A stretch of 64,000 nucleotides of DNA from Thermaerobacter sp. FW80 (GTDB taxonomy: Bacteria > Bacillota > Sulfobacillia > Thermaerobacterales > Thermaerobacteraceae): NCBI RefSeq assembly GCF_004634385.1, contig NZ_CP037895.1:2703245-2767244 (forward strand), read 5' to 3'. The position numbers were made by a program, and so were the translations under genes. Below the pieces are notes generated by a model that was not told where the DNA came from, did no database searches, and saw only the letters and a list, made by a program, of their open reading frames with translations. Shown here one piece after another: positions 28,996 through 35,705 of the stretch; within the stretch, counting starts at the first letter, position 1; each line of letters opens with the position of its first letter.

Positions 28996-30002
28996 GAAAG
29001 CGCTGCCGAGCCCGCCGACGAAGAGTGCGTTTCAATCCTCACCCGGCCTTTCGGCCGGGTGTGACGCGACATTGGTGCCGTTATGCCGACCACGGTCCTG
29101 TTTCAATCCTCACCCGGCCTTTCGGCCGGGTGTGACCGGCTTGGCGCAAGGCGCGGGGTGAGGCCTCGTGAGGTTTCAATCCTCACCCGGCCTTTCGGCC
29201 GGGTGTGACTCCTGGACACCGACAGCAACGGGGACGGGATTGCGTTTCAATCCTCACCCGGCCTTTCGGCCGGGTGTGACGCGCCGTATAGCGTGCAATC
29301 CTCGGTAGTGTCCGTGTTTCAATCCTCACCCGGCCTTTCGGCCGGGTGTGACGGTAATAGTCGTCGCGCAACTTTCGTTCTAACTCCCGTTTCAATCCTC
29401 ACCCGGCCTTTCGGCCGGGTGTGACTGTACCATCACGGAGGGGGTGTGGGTATGAGCCAGTTTCAATCCTCACCCGGCCTTTCGGCCGGGTGTGACGCGG
29501 CTTCCGCGACGGCCTGCGCCCGGTGCTCTCGGTTTCAATCCTCACCCGGCCTTTCGGCCGGGTGTGACCGGCGGAGAGAGCTCACGATCCTGGGGGTGGT
29601 GGTGTTTCAATCCTCACCCGGCCTTTCGGCCGGGTGTGACCTCCCGCCGGTCCCGGATCACGGCCAGCCGCAGGTTTCAATCCTCACCCGGCCTTTCGGC
29701 CGGGTGTGACGCCGCGCTATGCGACGTGCTCGCAAGCGTCCACCGGTTTCAATCCTCACCCGGCCTTTCGGCCGGGTGTGACCTACAACACCAAGGCCAT
29801 TCTTGTGGATGCCAACGGGTTTCAATCCTCACCCGGCCTTTCGGCCGGGTGTGACGGCAAGGCCCAGGTGACACATACAGGGTTCGGCAAGTTTCAATCC
29901 TCACCCGGCCTTTCGGCCGGGTGTGACGCCCGTGGCCGAGGACGGCTCGGAACCCGGCGACGAGAGTTTCAATCCTCACCCGGCCTTTCGGCCGGGTGTG
30001 AC
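28996..30002 (-). CRISPR. Array segment 1 (newest, leader-proximal)
   Basis: Fourteen intact repeats from 29029 to 29966, all identical in sequence as far as I can read. The leader-proximal repeat is 29966-30002. The spacer at the distal edge is the one split by IS256 copy B. Confidence 0.97.
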
Positions 30003-30236
30003 GGCGCGGGGGGAAAAGGCCCATCGCGCTTGAACTCCTCGACCCAATTGCGCGAACCCCGTCTGAAATCTCTGTATCGGAAGCGCCCATCCTCAACCAT
30101 CGCGTCACAAACCCTTGTTTCATAAGGCTTTTCGCGCCCCGCGAACCTCCCGGGGTTTCCGTGATCACTGGGGGTTCGCGCACCCCATCATGGCCACGGT
30201 GACCAGACTCTGTTTGCCCCGGGGATCTCCGCATGG
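30003..30236 (-). promoter_or_regulatory. CRISPR leader between cas2 and the first repeat
   Basis: A 234-bp non-coding stretch that should hold the array promoter and the spacer-integration signals. It is richer in A+T than the genes. Two overlapping inverted repeats stand out: TTCGCG-CCC-CGCGAA at 30131-30145, and CGCGAACC...GGTTCGCG at 30140-30180 whose arms continue through CCC/GGG after one mismatch. The shared CGCGAA means only one can form at a time. The first may end the cas2 transcript. Confidence 0.75.
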
Positions 30237-30539
30237 CTATACAATGAGCGGATCCTCGAAATCGATGTAGCGGTCGATTCCGTGAACCCTTACGAGGCGG
30301 TTCCGATCCCCCGGTAGAATGTAAATGCGCAGGCTGTCCTTCTTCCCATCGATGATCTTCACCAGCCTTGCCTCGAGTTCTTCCAACTGGGCCTGTGTTA
30401 CGCGACATTCAAAGAGGGATTTCTGGACCCTTTGCCCAAAGCCGGTACAAACGCGGGCCACACGTCGCAACCGCCGTTGTCCCTCTTTCGTTTCTGTGTT
30501 CACGTCATATGCAACCAGTATGTCCACGACATCCTTCAC
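30237..30539 (-). CDS. cas2: CRISPR-associated endoribonuclease-fold protein Cas2
   Basis: A 100-aa Cas2. The first beta strand is VDILVAYDVN with the conserved Asp; YILPGDRNRLVRVHGIDRY lies near the end. Two Cas2 form the centre of the Cas1-Cas2 integrase that inserts spacers at the leader end. It is the last gene of the operon, ten bases after the cas1 stop, and sits directly before the leader. Confidence 0.97.
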   Translation of the reverse strand: MKDVVDILVAYDVNTETKEGQRRLRRVARVCTGFGQRVQKSLFECRVTQAQLEELEARLVKIIDGKKDSLRIYILPGDRNRLVRVHGIDRYIDFEDPLIV

Positions 30540-30550
30540 CTCTAGGGTCC

Positions 30551-31570
30551 TTACCGAATGCTGTACGGAACGTACTTCGGGGTGTCGCCGCGCAGGAACC
30601 GCGCCAGCAAGCGTGCCTGGACATAGGGGACGAGCCCGATGGGTATGCGCTGTTCTAGAAGTGGATGGGTGACTTCCTCCTGTTTGCGTCGCTGATACGC
30701 ATCCAAGAATACTCGCCTGGCGTCATCCTTGAGGACGACAGCACCACCCGGCCGAACGTCGAAGTCCCCCGGCTGAACCTGACGACGGTTGACCAGACTC
30801 AGAACCAAGCGATCGGCGAGCACACTTCGGAACTCTTCCGCAAGATCAAGTGCGAGTGACGGACGGCCCGGCCGGAGGGCATGCAGATAGCCAACCTGGG
30901 GATCTAGTCCCGCACCCTCGCAGGCCGCGACACAGTCACTGACGAGCAACGCGTAGGCAAAGGAGAGGAGTGCATTGATCGGGTCGCGGGGTGGACGCCG
31001 GCTGCGCGCCGTCCAGACGAAATCGCCACGAATCAGGTGTCCGAGTGCAGTGAAGTAGATATGCGCACCACGCCCCTCCACACCCCGCACCCCATCCAGT
31101 GACGATGCCCGTTGGACTTCGTTAACAAGGACTTGCAGGTTGTCCGCCGCCTCCTCGATCGCTGGTACAGAGCCCTGAAGGTCACGCAGCCCCCGAAGCA
31201 GGACCTGACGTGAATTTTTAAGTTTGCCCGATACGATACACCGGGCAAGATGCAAGGTGCGGCCAGGATCGCTCAACACCTCGTGCTGCGCGCGGCGCAA
31301 TAGTACGTTGCCCGACGTTGGGCCCTGGAGGCGGCCCACGAATCGTCCCGATGCCGAAAACCACACGATAAACCGGCCATCTTCCGCAAATCGTTGAATG
31401 AGATAAGGACTCACCAAGACATTGCCAAACACCACTACGCCCCCAAGATGGTGCAAGGGCACCTGCAGCCTGACCTCTTCTTCAACCTCCACCCGGACCG
31501 TATCCTGATAAAGGTGGATATACGCACCTTGGGTTTGGACGTAGAGCGTGTTGAGGATCACGTGGGTCAC
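30551..31570 (-). CDS. cas1: CRISPR integrase Cas1
   Basis: A 339-aa subtype I-C Cas1. The metal-site residues can be placed at Glu165 (GVRGVEGRGAHIYF), His230 (GYLHALRPGRPSLALDL) and Asp242/Glu245 (ALDLAEEFR). With Cas2 it integrates spacers. The start is the GTG at 31570, which overlaps the cas4 stop within ATGTGA and begins at the family N-terminus THVILNTLYVQTQGAY; a longer open frame upstream only overlaps cas4 and is rejected. Confidence 0.97.
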   Translation of the reverse strand: MTHVILNTLYVQTQGAYIHLYQDTVRVEVEEEVRLQVPLHHLGGVVVFGNVLVSPYLIQRFAEDGRFIVWFSASGRFVGRLQGPTSGNVLLRRAQHEVLSDPGRTLHLARCIVSGKLKNSRQVLLRGLRDLQGSVPAIEEAADNLQVLVNEVQRASSLDGVRGVEGRGAHIYFTALGHLIRGDFVWTARSRRPPRDPINALLSFAYALLVSDCVAACEGAGLDPQVGYLHALRPGRPSLALDLAEEFRSVLADRLVLSLVNRRQVQPGDFDVRPGGAVVLKDDARRVFLDAYQRRKQEEVTHPLLEQRIPIGLVPYVQARLLARFLRGDTPKYVPYSIR

Positions 31571-32187
31571 ATGGACTCGCTCCCATAATCCCCGGCGATA
31601 GAGCGACGTATAGCAAATGGAAGGCACACATCCAAGAGTGAGCAGTGGCGGCAACGGCGGTCTGCGGCCGGTGCCGGAAGCCGCTGCTGCCGCAACAGTA
31701 GTCGAACCTGCTGCGTCACCCGCTCCACCTCCTCGCGCAGGGACGGGGTGAACGCGATTTCTCGTCGTCTCCTGCCGCCATGGTAGTACAGGGCGCCACG
31801 GGGTACGGGTCGTCCAAACATCTCCTCCAAGCAGATGGCTTGAGCGCAAAGTTGCACCTCGTCGGCCCGGCGAGCCAATCGGGGACCCGATTTGTACTCA
31901 ACCGGAAACGGCGTGCCGTCGGGGAGAAACTCGACGACGTCAGCCTGCCCGATCAGGCCAAGCCTCTCCGACCAGATCGGCAAGGCCCGCTCCACCCGCA
32001 CTCCCTCGCGAACCATCGTCCCGGGTGTATCGGCACGCTCGTGCACACGCCGACCACGCAGTGTGAAGACATTCTCCCCCCAGGCGCGCTCGACGTGGAT
32101 CAGGGCACACTGCCGGGGGCAGTACACGTAGTGCTGTAGGGCGCTGACAGGCACTGGCTCGTCATCCGAGACGGTTCCTGAATGCAC
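31567..32187 (-). CDS. cas4: CRISPR-associated exonuclease Cas4
   Basis: A Cas4 of about 206 aa with a RecB-like nuclease fold and an Fe-S cluster. Cysteines: Cys23 and Cys27 in YVYCPRQCALIHVE, and two or three in CRHCSLLDVCLP near the C-terminus. Nuclease residues appear in GQADVVEFL (Asp) and FPVEYKSG (Glu, Lys). In type I-C it trims pre-spacers and checks the PAM with Cas1. GTG at 32187 is chosen because GAGGGGAG lies six bases upstream; GTG at 32205 is possible. Confidence 0.95.
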   Translation of the reverse strand: MHSGTVSDDEPVPVSALQHYVYCPRQCALIHVERAWGENVFTLRGRRVHERADTPGTMVREGVRVERALPIWSERLGLIGQADVVEFLPDGTPFPVEYKSGPRLARRADEVQLCAQAICLEEMFGRPVPRGALYYHGGRRRREIAFTPSLREEVERVTQQVRLLLRQQRLPAPAADRRCRHCSLLDVCLPFAIRRSIAGDYGSESM

Positions 32188-32215
32188 CCGCTTCTCCCCT
32201 CTCACTGGGCAGAAG

Positions 32216-32261
32216 AGGCTGGGGGCGCCACTCCGGTGAGCCGAGGTTGCGCCCCCAGCCT
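32216..32261 (-). terminator. Hairpin between cas7 and cas4
   Basis: A perfect 12-bp stem: AGGCTGGGGGCG (32216-32227) pairs with CGCCCCCAGCCT (32250-32261) around a 22-base loop. It fills the only sizeable gap of the operon (82 bp by the chosen cas4 start). It splits interference genes from adaptation genes and is likely to reduce readthrough or protect the cas7 mRNA end. No T run follows. Confidence 0.65.
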
Positions 32262-32269
32262 GGGAATGC

Positions 32270-33190
32270 CTACGGCTCCACCAACACGCTCAGAGTGACC
32301 CCCGGGGGCAGGTCGTCGCGTTGGATGACCACCGCATAATCGTGGTACCCTCGGGGCACCGACACCCCGTCACGCCGCCTGACCGTCACAAGGTCAAATA
32401 GCTTGTGTGCCGGCGCATTTCCCTTGGGGTTGTCATGGGTGAAGACGATCAGGCCGCGGACATGCATCTCCCCACGGGCCGCCGAGCGGTCGAACTCGAA
32501 CAGGTTCTGCAGCGCCTCCCACAGTACCTCGAGATCCTCCTGGCTCACACCCGTCTGCGTGGCAAGATACGGGTTGAAATATCCATGGGCTCTATACAGG
32601 CCGTATGGAATGATGGGCTTCCGGCCCATCTCCGTTGTAGTGGTAAGTGCTCGGCCTGCTTTGGCACTCCTCGTTTCCCTAGCTTCCCTACGCTGCTCGC
32701 TCGTGATAGCTTGCCGTGTAATCGCAAGATCCAGCGGCAATACAGGGTCGATCGACCGAGCGAAGGTGATCTGGACGGGTCCACGTACCTGCCCTGCATT
32801 CAATGTACCCGTGGATAGCACCGCACCAAACATGCGGATATCGTAATATCGGTGACAAAGCTCCTTGCGAACCTTTTCGTTCTCCGTCTTGCTCTCCACG
32901 ACACCGACGGCTTTTCCAGCATCTTGAATAAGCATATTAAGTGGGGTCCTGCTTTGGATAAATATATCGAACCCGGATTGCGCCTCTCTGTCATTGGACA
33001 GGCGCGTCAACTGCAGGTAGTCCCTTATTTTTCGCTTTAGCGCGACATCTGTGACCAGTCCGTGCATGGTCTCTGGGTCGACCCGGGGCATGTTGCCGGC
33101 GTCGGGATCACCATTGGGATTGCTGTTCTTTGCATCAAACAACAAGACGAATTCGTGCCGCTTCGTCGGGTCGGTGTACACCATGGTCAC
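32270..33190 (-). CDS. cas7: Cascade backbone protein Cas7 (Csd2), type I-C
   Basis: Cas7c polymerises along the crRNA to form the Cascade backbone. The N-terminus FVLLFDAKNSNPNGDPDAGN is highly characteristic, as is the segment DIRMFGAVLSTGTLNAGQVR with the family GPVQ. The 306-aa length is typical. GTG at 33190 overlaps the cas8c stop; ATG at 33184 is an alternative. The family normally needs several copies per complex, which fits the stabilising hairpin just after the stop. Confidence 0.97.
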   Translation of the reverse strand: MTMVYTDPTKRHEFVLLFDAKNSNPNGDPDAGNMPRVDPETMHGLVTDVALKRKIRDYLQLTRLSNDREAQSGFDIFIQSRTPLNMLIQDAGKAVGVVESKTENEKVRKELCHRYYDIRMFGAVLSTGTLNAGQVRGPVQITFARSIDPVLPLDLAITRQAITSEQRREARETRSAKAGRALTTTTEMGRKPIIPYGLYRAHGYFNPYLATQTGVSQEDLEVLWEALQNLFEFDRSAARGEMHVRGLIVFTHDNPKGNAPAHKLFDLVTVRRRDGVSVPRGYHDYAVVIQRDDLPPGVTLSVLVEP

Positions 33191-33570
33191 TCCGTACCCC
33201 CTTCGTCCCTGTTCCTGCGGCGCTCGGCCCTGAAGGCCGCGCGTTGGTGGTAGAAGCCCAACCCGAACTCCGCCTGTTCCGCAAGGCTCAATGTGCGCGG
33301 GAAGCCACCCGCTTCGTCGAGGCAGGACATCACCTCTTCCACCAGTTGGTTGAGCTCCTTGCCTGTTTCCGGCAAGTGTGCGGTCGTTGCCAATCGGATC
33401 AGCCCCCCAAAGGTCGCCGCTGGAGCCGTAGAGGCCGCTCCATAGAACCGTTCAACCAGCGTGCGGTTCAGATTGAAGTTGGCAGCCCGGAGCTGGGCCT
33501 CTTCGAGAATGGCCAGGAGCCGGCCGCACAGGTAGGCCGCGCTTCTGAAGGTGGTATCGAGCGTGCTCAT
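33187..33570 (-). CDS. cas11c: Candidate Cas11c small subunit, internal start within cas8c
   Basis: In several type I-C systems a separate small subunit is translated from an internal start in cas8c. Here an in-frame ATG at 33570 (MSTLDTTFRSAAYLCGRLLA) is preceded by an excellent ribosome site, GGAAAGGAGGAGGT with seven bases to the ATG, deep inside cas8c where none is needed. The product would be 127 aa, mostly helical, matching the known size. Production of the protein is inferred by analogy. Confidence 0.75.
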   Translation of the reverse strand: MSTLDTTFRSAAYLCGRLLAILEEAQLRAANFNLNRTLVERFYGAASTAPAATFGGLIRLATTAHLPETGKELNQLVEEVMSCLDEAGGFPRTLSLAEQAEFGLGFYHQRAAFRAERRRNRDEGGTE

Positions 33571-35010
33571 CCGCTCGACCTCCTCCTTTCCATGCCACAG
33601 GCTGAGTTTGACCGCGCTCGCCGCCGCGTGCAAGCGCCAGGCGTCACCCGGATCCTGCAGAATGCGGGGGTTGCGCAGGACGGCGACGCCCAGCGCCAAC
33701 AGGACCGTGGGGGGCCGTGCCCCGGTGAAGGCCGTACGCAACAGACCGCGCCCCACGTTCGGGTTGTCCGTGCCCAAGCCGCCGATGAGGCTGCCGATGG
33801 ACAGGGGTCGGGGCGGGTCACCGAAGGGCGAGACAATGCGGACAGCCTCCAGAAAGCGGCGCAGGTGTTCCTTGAACGCTACCAGAGAAACCTGGATCCA
33901 TTCGCGAAGAGCGACGCGCCCCACGTTAGGGGAGACGACGCCGAGGTAAAACGCATAGTCATCGAGCCGGAGCGCAGCGTCCGATGGCTTCCAGGGCTGC
34001 CTGAGGAGCTCCAGGAGCTGGGACGGCGTCGCCTCCGGAGCCGGCTGCCGGGCACGGCTGGCCTCCAGTACCGCACCCCAATCGACCGCTGTCAGGTCCC
34101 CGAGGTCCAGCACGCGGTCGCCGACCTCGACGGGCGCGGGTGCCTTGACCCAGAAGACCGCCACCTGGTTGCCCAGGCCCTCGCCTTGCTGCGCGTCCCG
34201 GGTGAGCGTCCGGTGGTGCTGTTCGGAGGCGACAAGGTGGTTGAAGGCCCGGGCCGCAGTGTCGCCACATCGGAAGCATACACCCAAGTGCGCCCGCTTG
34301 AACGTGTCGCCACCGGCGTAGAACGAAGTGAATGCGTCCGCGTTGAGCGAGTGCAGGGGTTTCGGCCTTTGCCCCGGCAGCTTGACTCCCAGGGGGATCC
34401 TGCCTACCAGCGGCTGCACCTCACCGCAGACGGCGCATTGACCGGATATGCGAGACCGTCTGCCGACATCGCCCGGATCGGTCCGTCGCTCAAGCTCGAC
34501 CACCCAAAAGGCCACTGCCTCCCGGTGTTCGAACAGGTGCGTCCCGGCCAGGGGGCCGGTCTCGGGGACGAACGACACCCAGTCCTTGGCGAGGATCTCC
34601 GGGTAACGCGGATCCTGACGAACGAGGCCGTTATCCAACGCCCGGCATAGCCACTCAAGCGTTTCCCGCAACGCCGGGTCCTGTAGGCCGTCCCAGGCAC
34701 GGAACGCGTCCACCAACTTACGGAAGGCAGTATGCTTATCCCGGACGTGCTTATCCTCACCACCACCCTTCTGCTTGCTCACGCCCAACGCATAGGCCGC
34801 CTCGTCGACCAGCAAGTGCGCCTGGATACCGGACGTTCGGCCTGCGTATGGACGTGGTAGGTAGAGTTCAGCTGCTTCCAGATACACGCGGTCTGGCCAG
34901 AGATGGACAATCCATTTGACCGGTTCGCTGTAGTCTCCATAGAACCCCGTCGGCGGGAGAGCGCCCTGTTCCTCCAACTGCTTGCCTAACACGACCAGTT
35001 CCCTAAACAT
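33187..35010 (-). CDS. cas8c: Cascade large subunit Cas8c (Csd1)
   Basis: The 607-aa large subunit recognises the PAM and helps recruit Cas3. N-terminal YGDYSEPVKWIVHLWPDRVY and the CRS-like segment FAVCGEVQPLV-type CAVCGEVQPLVGRIPLG with paired CRFCGD-like cysteines (CFRCGDTAARAFNHL) are visible. It starts 8 bases inside the end of cas5c and ends overlapping cas7, so all three are coupled. The C-terminal 127 residues also form the candidate Cas11c. Confidence 0.95.
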   Translation of the reverse strand: MFRELVVLGKQLEEQGALPPTGFYGDYSEPVKWIVHLWPDRVYLEAAELYLPRPYAGRTSGIQAHLLVDEAAYALGVSKQKGGGEDKHVRDKHTAFRKLVDAFRAWDGLQDPALRETLEWLCRALDNGLVRQDPRYPEILAKDWVSFVPETGPLAGTHLFEHREAVAFWVVELERRTDPGDVGRRSRISGQCAVCGEVQPLVGRIPLGVKLPGQRPKPLHSLNADAFTSFYAGGDTFKRAHLGVCFRCGDTAARAFNHLVASEQHHRTLTRDAQQGEGLGNQVAVFWVKAPAPVEVGDRVLDLGDLTAVDWGAVLEASRARQPAPEATPSQLLELLRQPWKPSDAALRLDDYAFYLGVVSPNVGRVALREWIQVSLVAFKEHLRRFLEAVRIVSPFGDPPRPLSIGSLIGGLGTDNPNVGRGLLRTAFTGARPPTVLLALGVAVLRNPRILQDPGDAWRLHAAASAVKLSLWHGKEEVERMSTLDTTFRSAAYLCGRLLAILEEAQLRAANFNLNRTLVERFYGAASTAPAATFGGLIRLATTAHLPETGKELNQLVEEVMSCLDEAGGFPRTLSLAEQAEFGLGFYHQRAAFRAERRRNRDEGGTE

Positions 35011-35692
35011 GGCCTTCCTCCAACCGGTAGAGTTCTAGGTACTTCTCATGCGGGACGTCCAGCCAACCCGCCTTCACCTGCGCGTCGAAGAATAAGGCCT
35101 GGGCATACCCCTTGACCGGCTCCGGGCGACCGGGACGCTTGAACGCAAGTTCCGGCCGGGTTGGATCCTCGATGAAAGCGATGTCGAACAGCATGGGACC
35201 AACGACTAGGTCGAACGGGGCCGGTGCTGCCTTGTCAACGGGGCCAAAGTGGGCGGCGAACTCTCGCGTCCCCAGGTAGGGCGTGTGGTGGTACTGCCCG
35301 CGCTCGACCCGCCTGTTGAACTGCTCCACGTACTTCGTCACCGAGTCCGATGCATGCGGGCGCAATCGTACGTCGGCCTCGATGAGGTACTCGACATCCT
35401 TCAACAGCATGGTAGTGCGCTGCTGGCGGCGATCTTCAACATAATAAGGCTTTGTCCCCTGACGGCTGCCCAGCTCGTTGCGGAGGATGACCATGGTTGT
35501 CCCCGGTTTCACGATACCGATGCGCCGAATCTCGTACCTGAATTCCGGCTTCCAAAAGATCGCCTCGAGCAGACCCCGCGCGGCACTAGGGGTCATGACG
35601 GGGTAACTCACGCGCTCGACCTTGAACTCGGGCCGCGTGAAGCAGGCGTACTCGCCCCACACGCGTACCCTTACCGTGCTGGTGAAACCCAA
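35003..35692 (-). CDS. cas5c: Cas5c crRNA endonuclease and Cascade subunit
   Basis: In type I-C there is no Cas6; Cas5c cuts the pre-crRNA at the base of the repeat stem and stays bound to the 5' handle. The 229-aa product begins STVRVRVWGEYACFTRPEFK, the typical start, and has YPVMTPSAARGLLEAIFWKP and a RRQQRTTMLLKDVEYLIEAD block. It follows cas3 by 13 bases. The repeat's 11-base 3' tail matches its expected cleavage product. Confidence 0.96.
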   Translation of the reverse strand: MGFTSTVRVRVWGEYACFTRPEFKVERVSYPVMTPSAARGLLEAIFWKPEFRYEIRRIGIVKPGTTMVILRNELGSRQGTKPYYVEDRRQQRTTMLLKDVEYLIEADVRLRPHASDSVTKYVEQFNRRVERGQYHHTPYLGTREFAAHFGPVDKAAPAPFDLVVGPMLFDIAFIEDPTRPELAFKRPGRPEPVKGYAQALFFDAQVKAGWLDVPHEKYLELYRLEEGHV

Positions 35693-35705
35693 CCGGCATC
35701 CCCTC

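Larger units (their letters stand above)
14099..30002 (-). CRISPR. Type I-C CRISPR array, about 128 repeats, split by four insertion sequences
   Basis: The 37-bp repeat, read as crRNA (minus strand), starts GTCACACCCGGCC and ends GAGGATTGAAAC. It folds into a 9-bp stem (CACCCGGCC with GGCCGGGTG) capped by GAAA, leaving exactly 11 bases (AGGATTGAAAC) before each spacer, the handle length expected after Cas5c cleavage. I count 125 intact repeats plus three split by insertions, and spacers mostly of 34-39 bases. Removing the insertions and duplicated targets leaves 9.25 kb, consistent with 128 repeats and 127 spacers. Direction: the leader and cas2 lie at the high-coordinate end. Repeat variants (14472, 14546, 20807, 22589) and the truncated last copy (14099-14112) all lie in the leader-distal half. 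Confidence 0.98.

Noticed and set aside
14252-30002. Many short open frames with repeated strings such as FNPHPAFRPGVT, FQSSPGLSAGCD and HTRPKGRVRIE
   Set aside because: These are the CRISPR repeat translated in six frames; they are not a repeat-protein family.
31571-31849. N-terminal extension of cas1 through cas4
   Set aside because: Overlaps a real cas4 and carries no Cas1 similarity; the GTG at 31570 fits the family start and the overlap pattern of the operon.
33130-34650. Plus-strand 506-codon frame opposite cas8c
   Set aside because: Antisense shadow; cas8c has family motifs and is coupled to cas5c and cas7.
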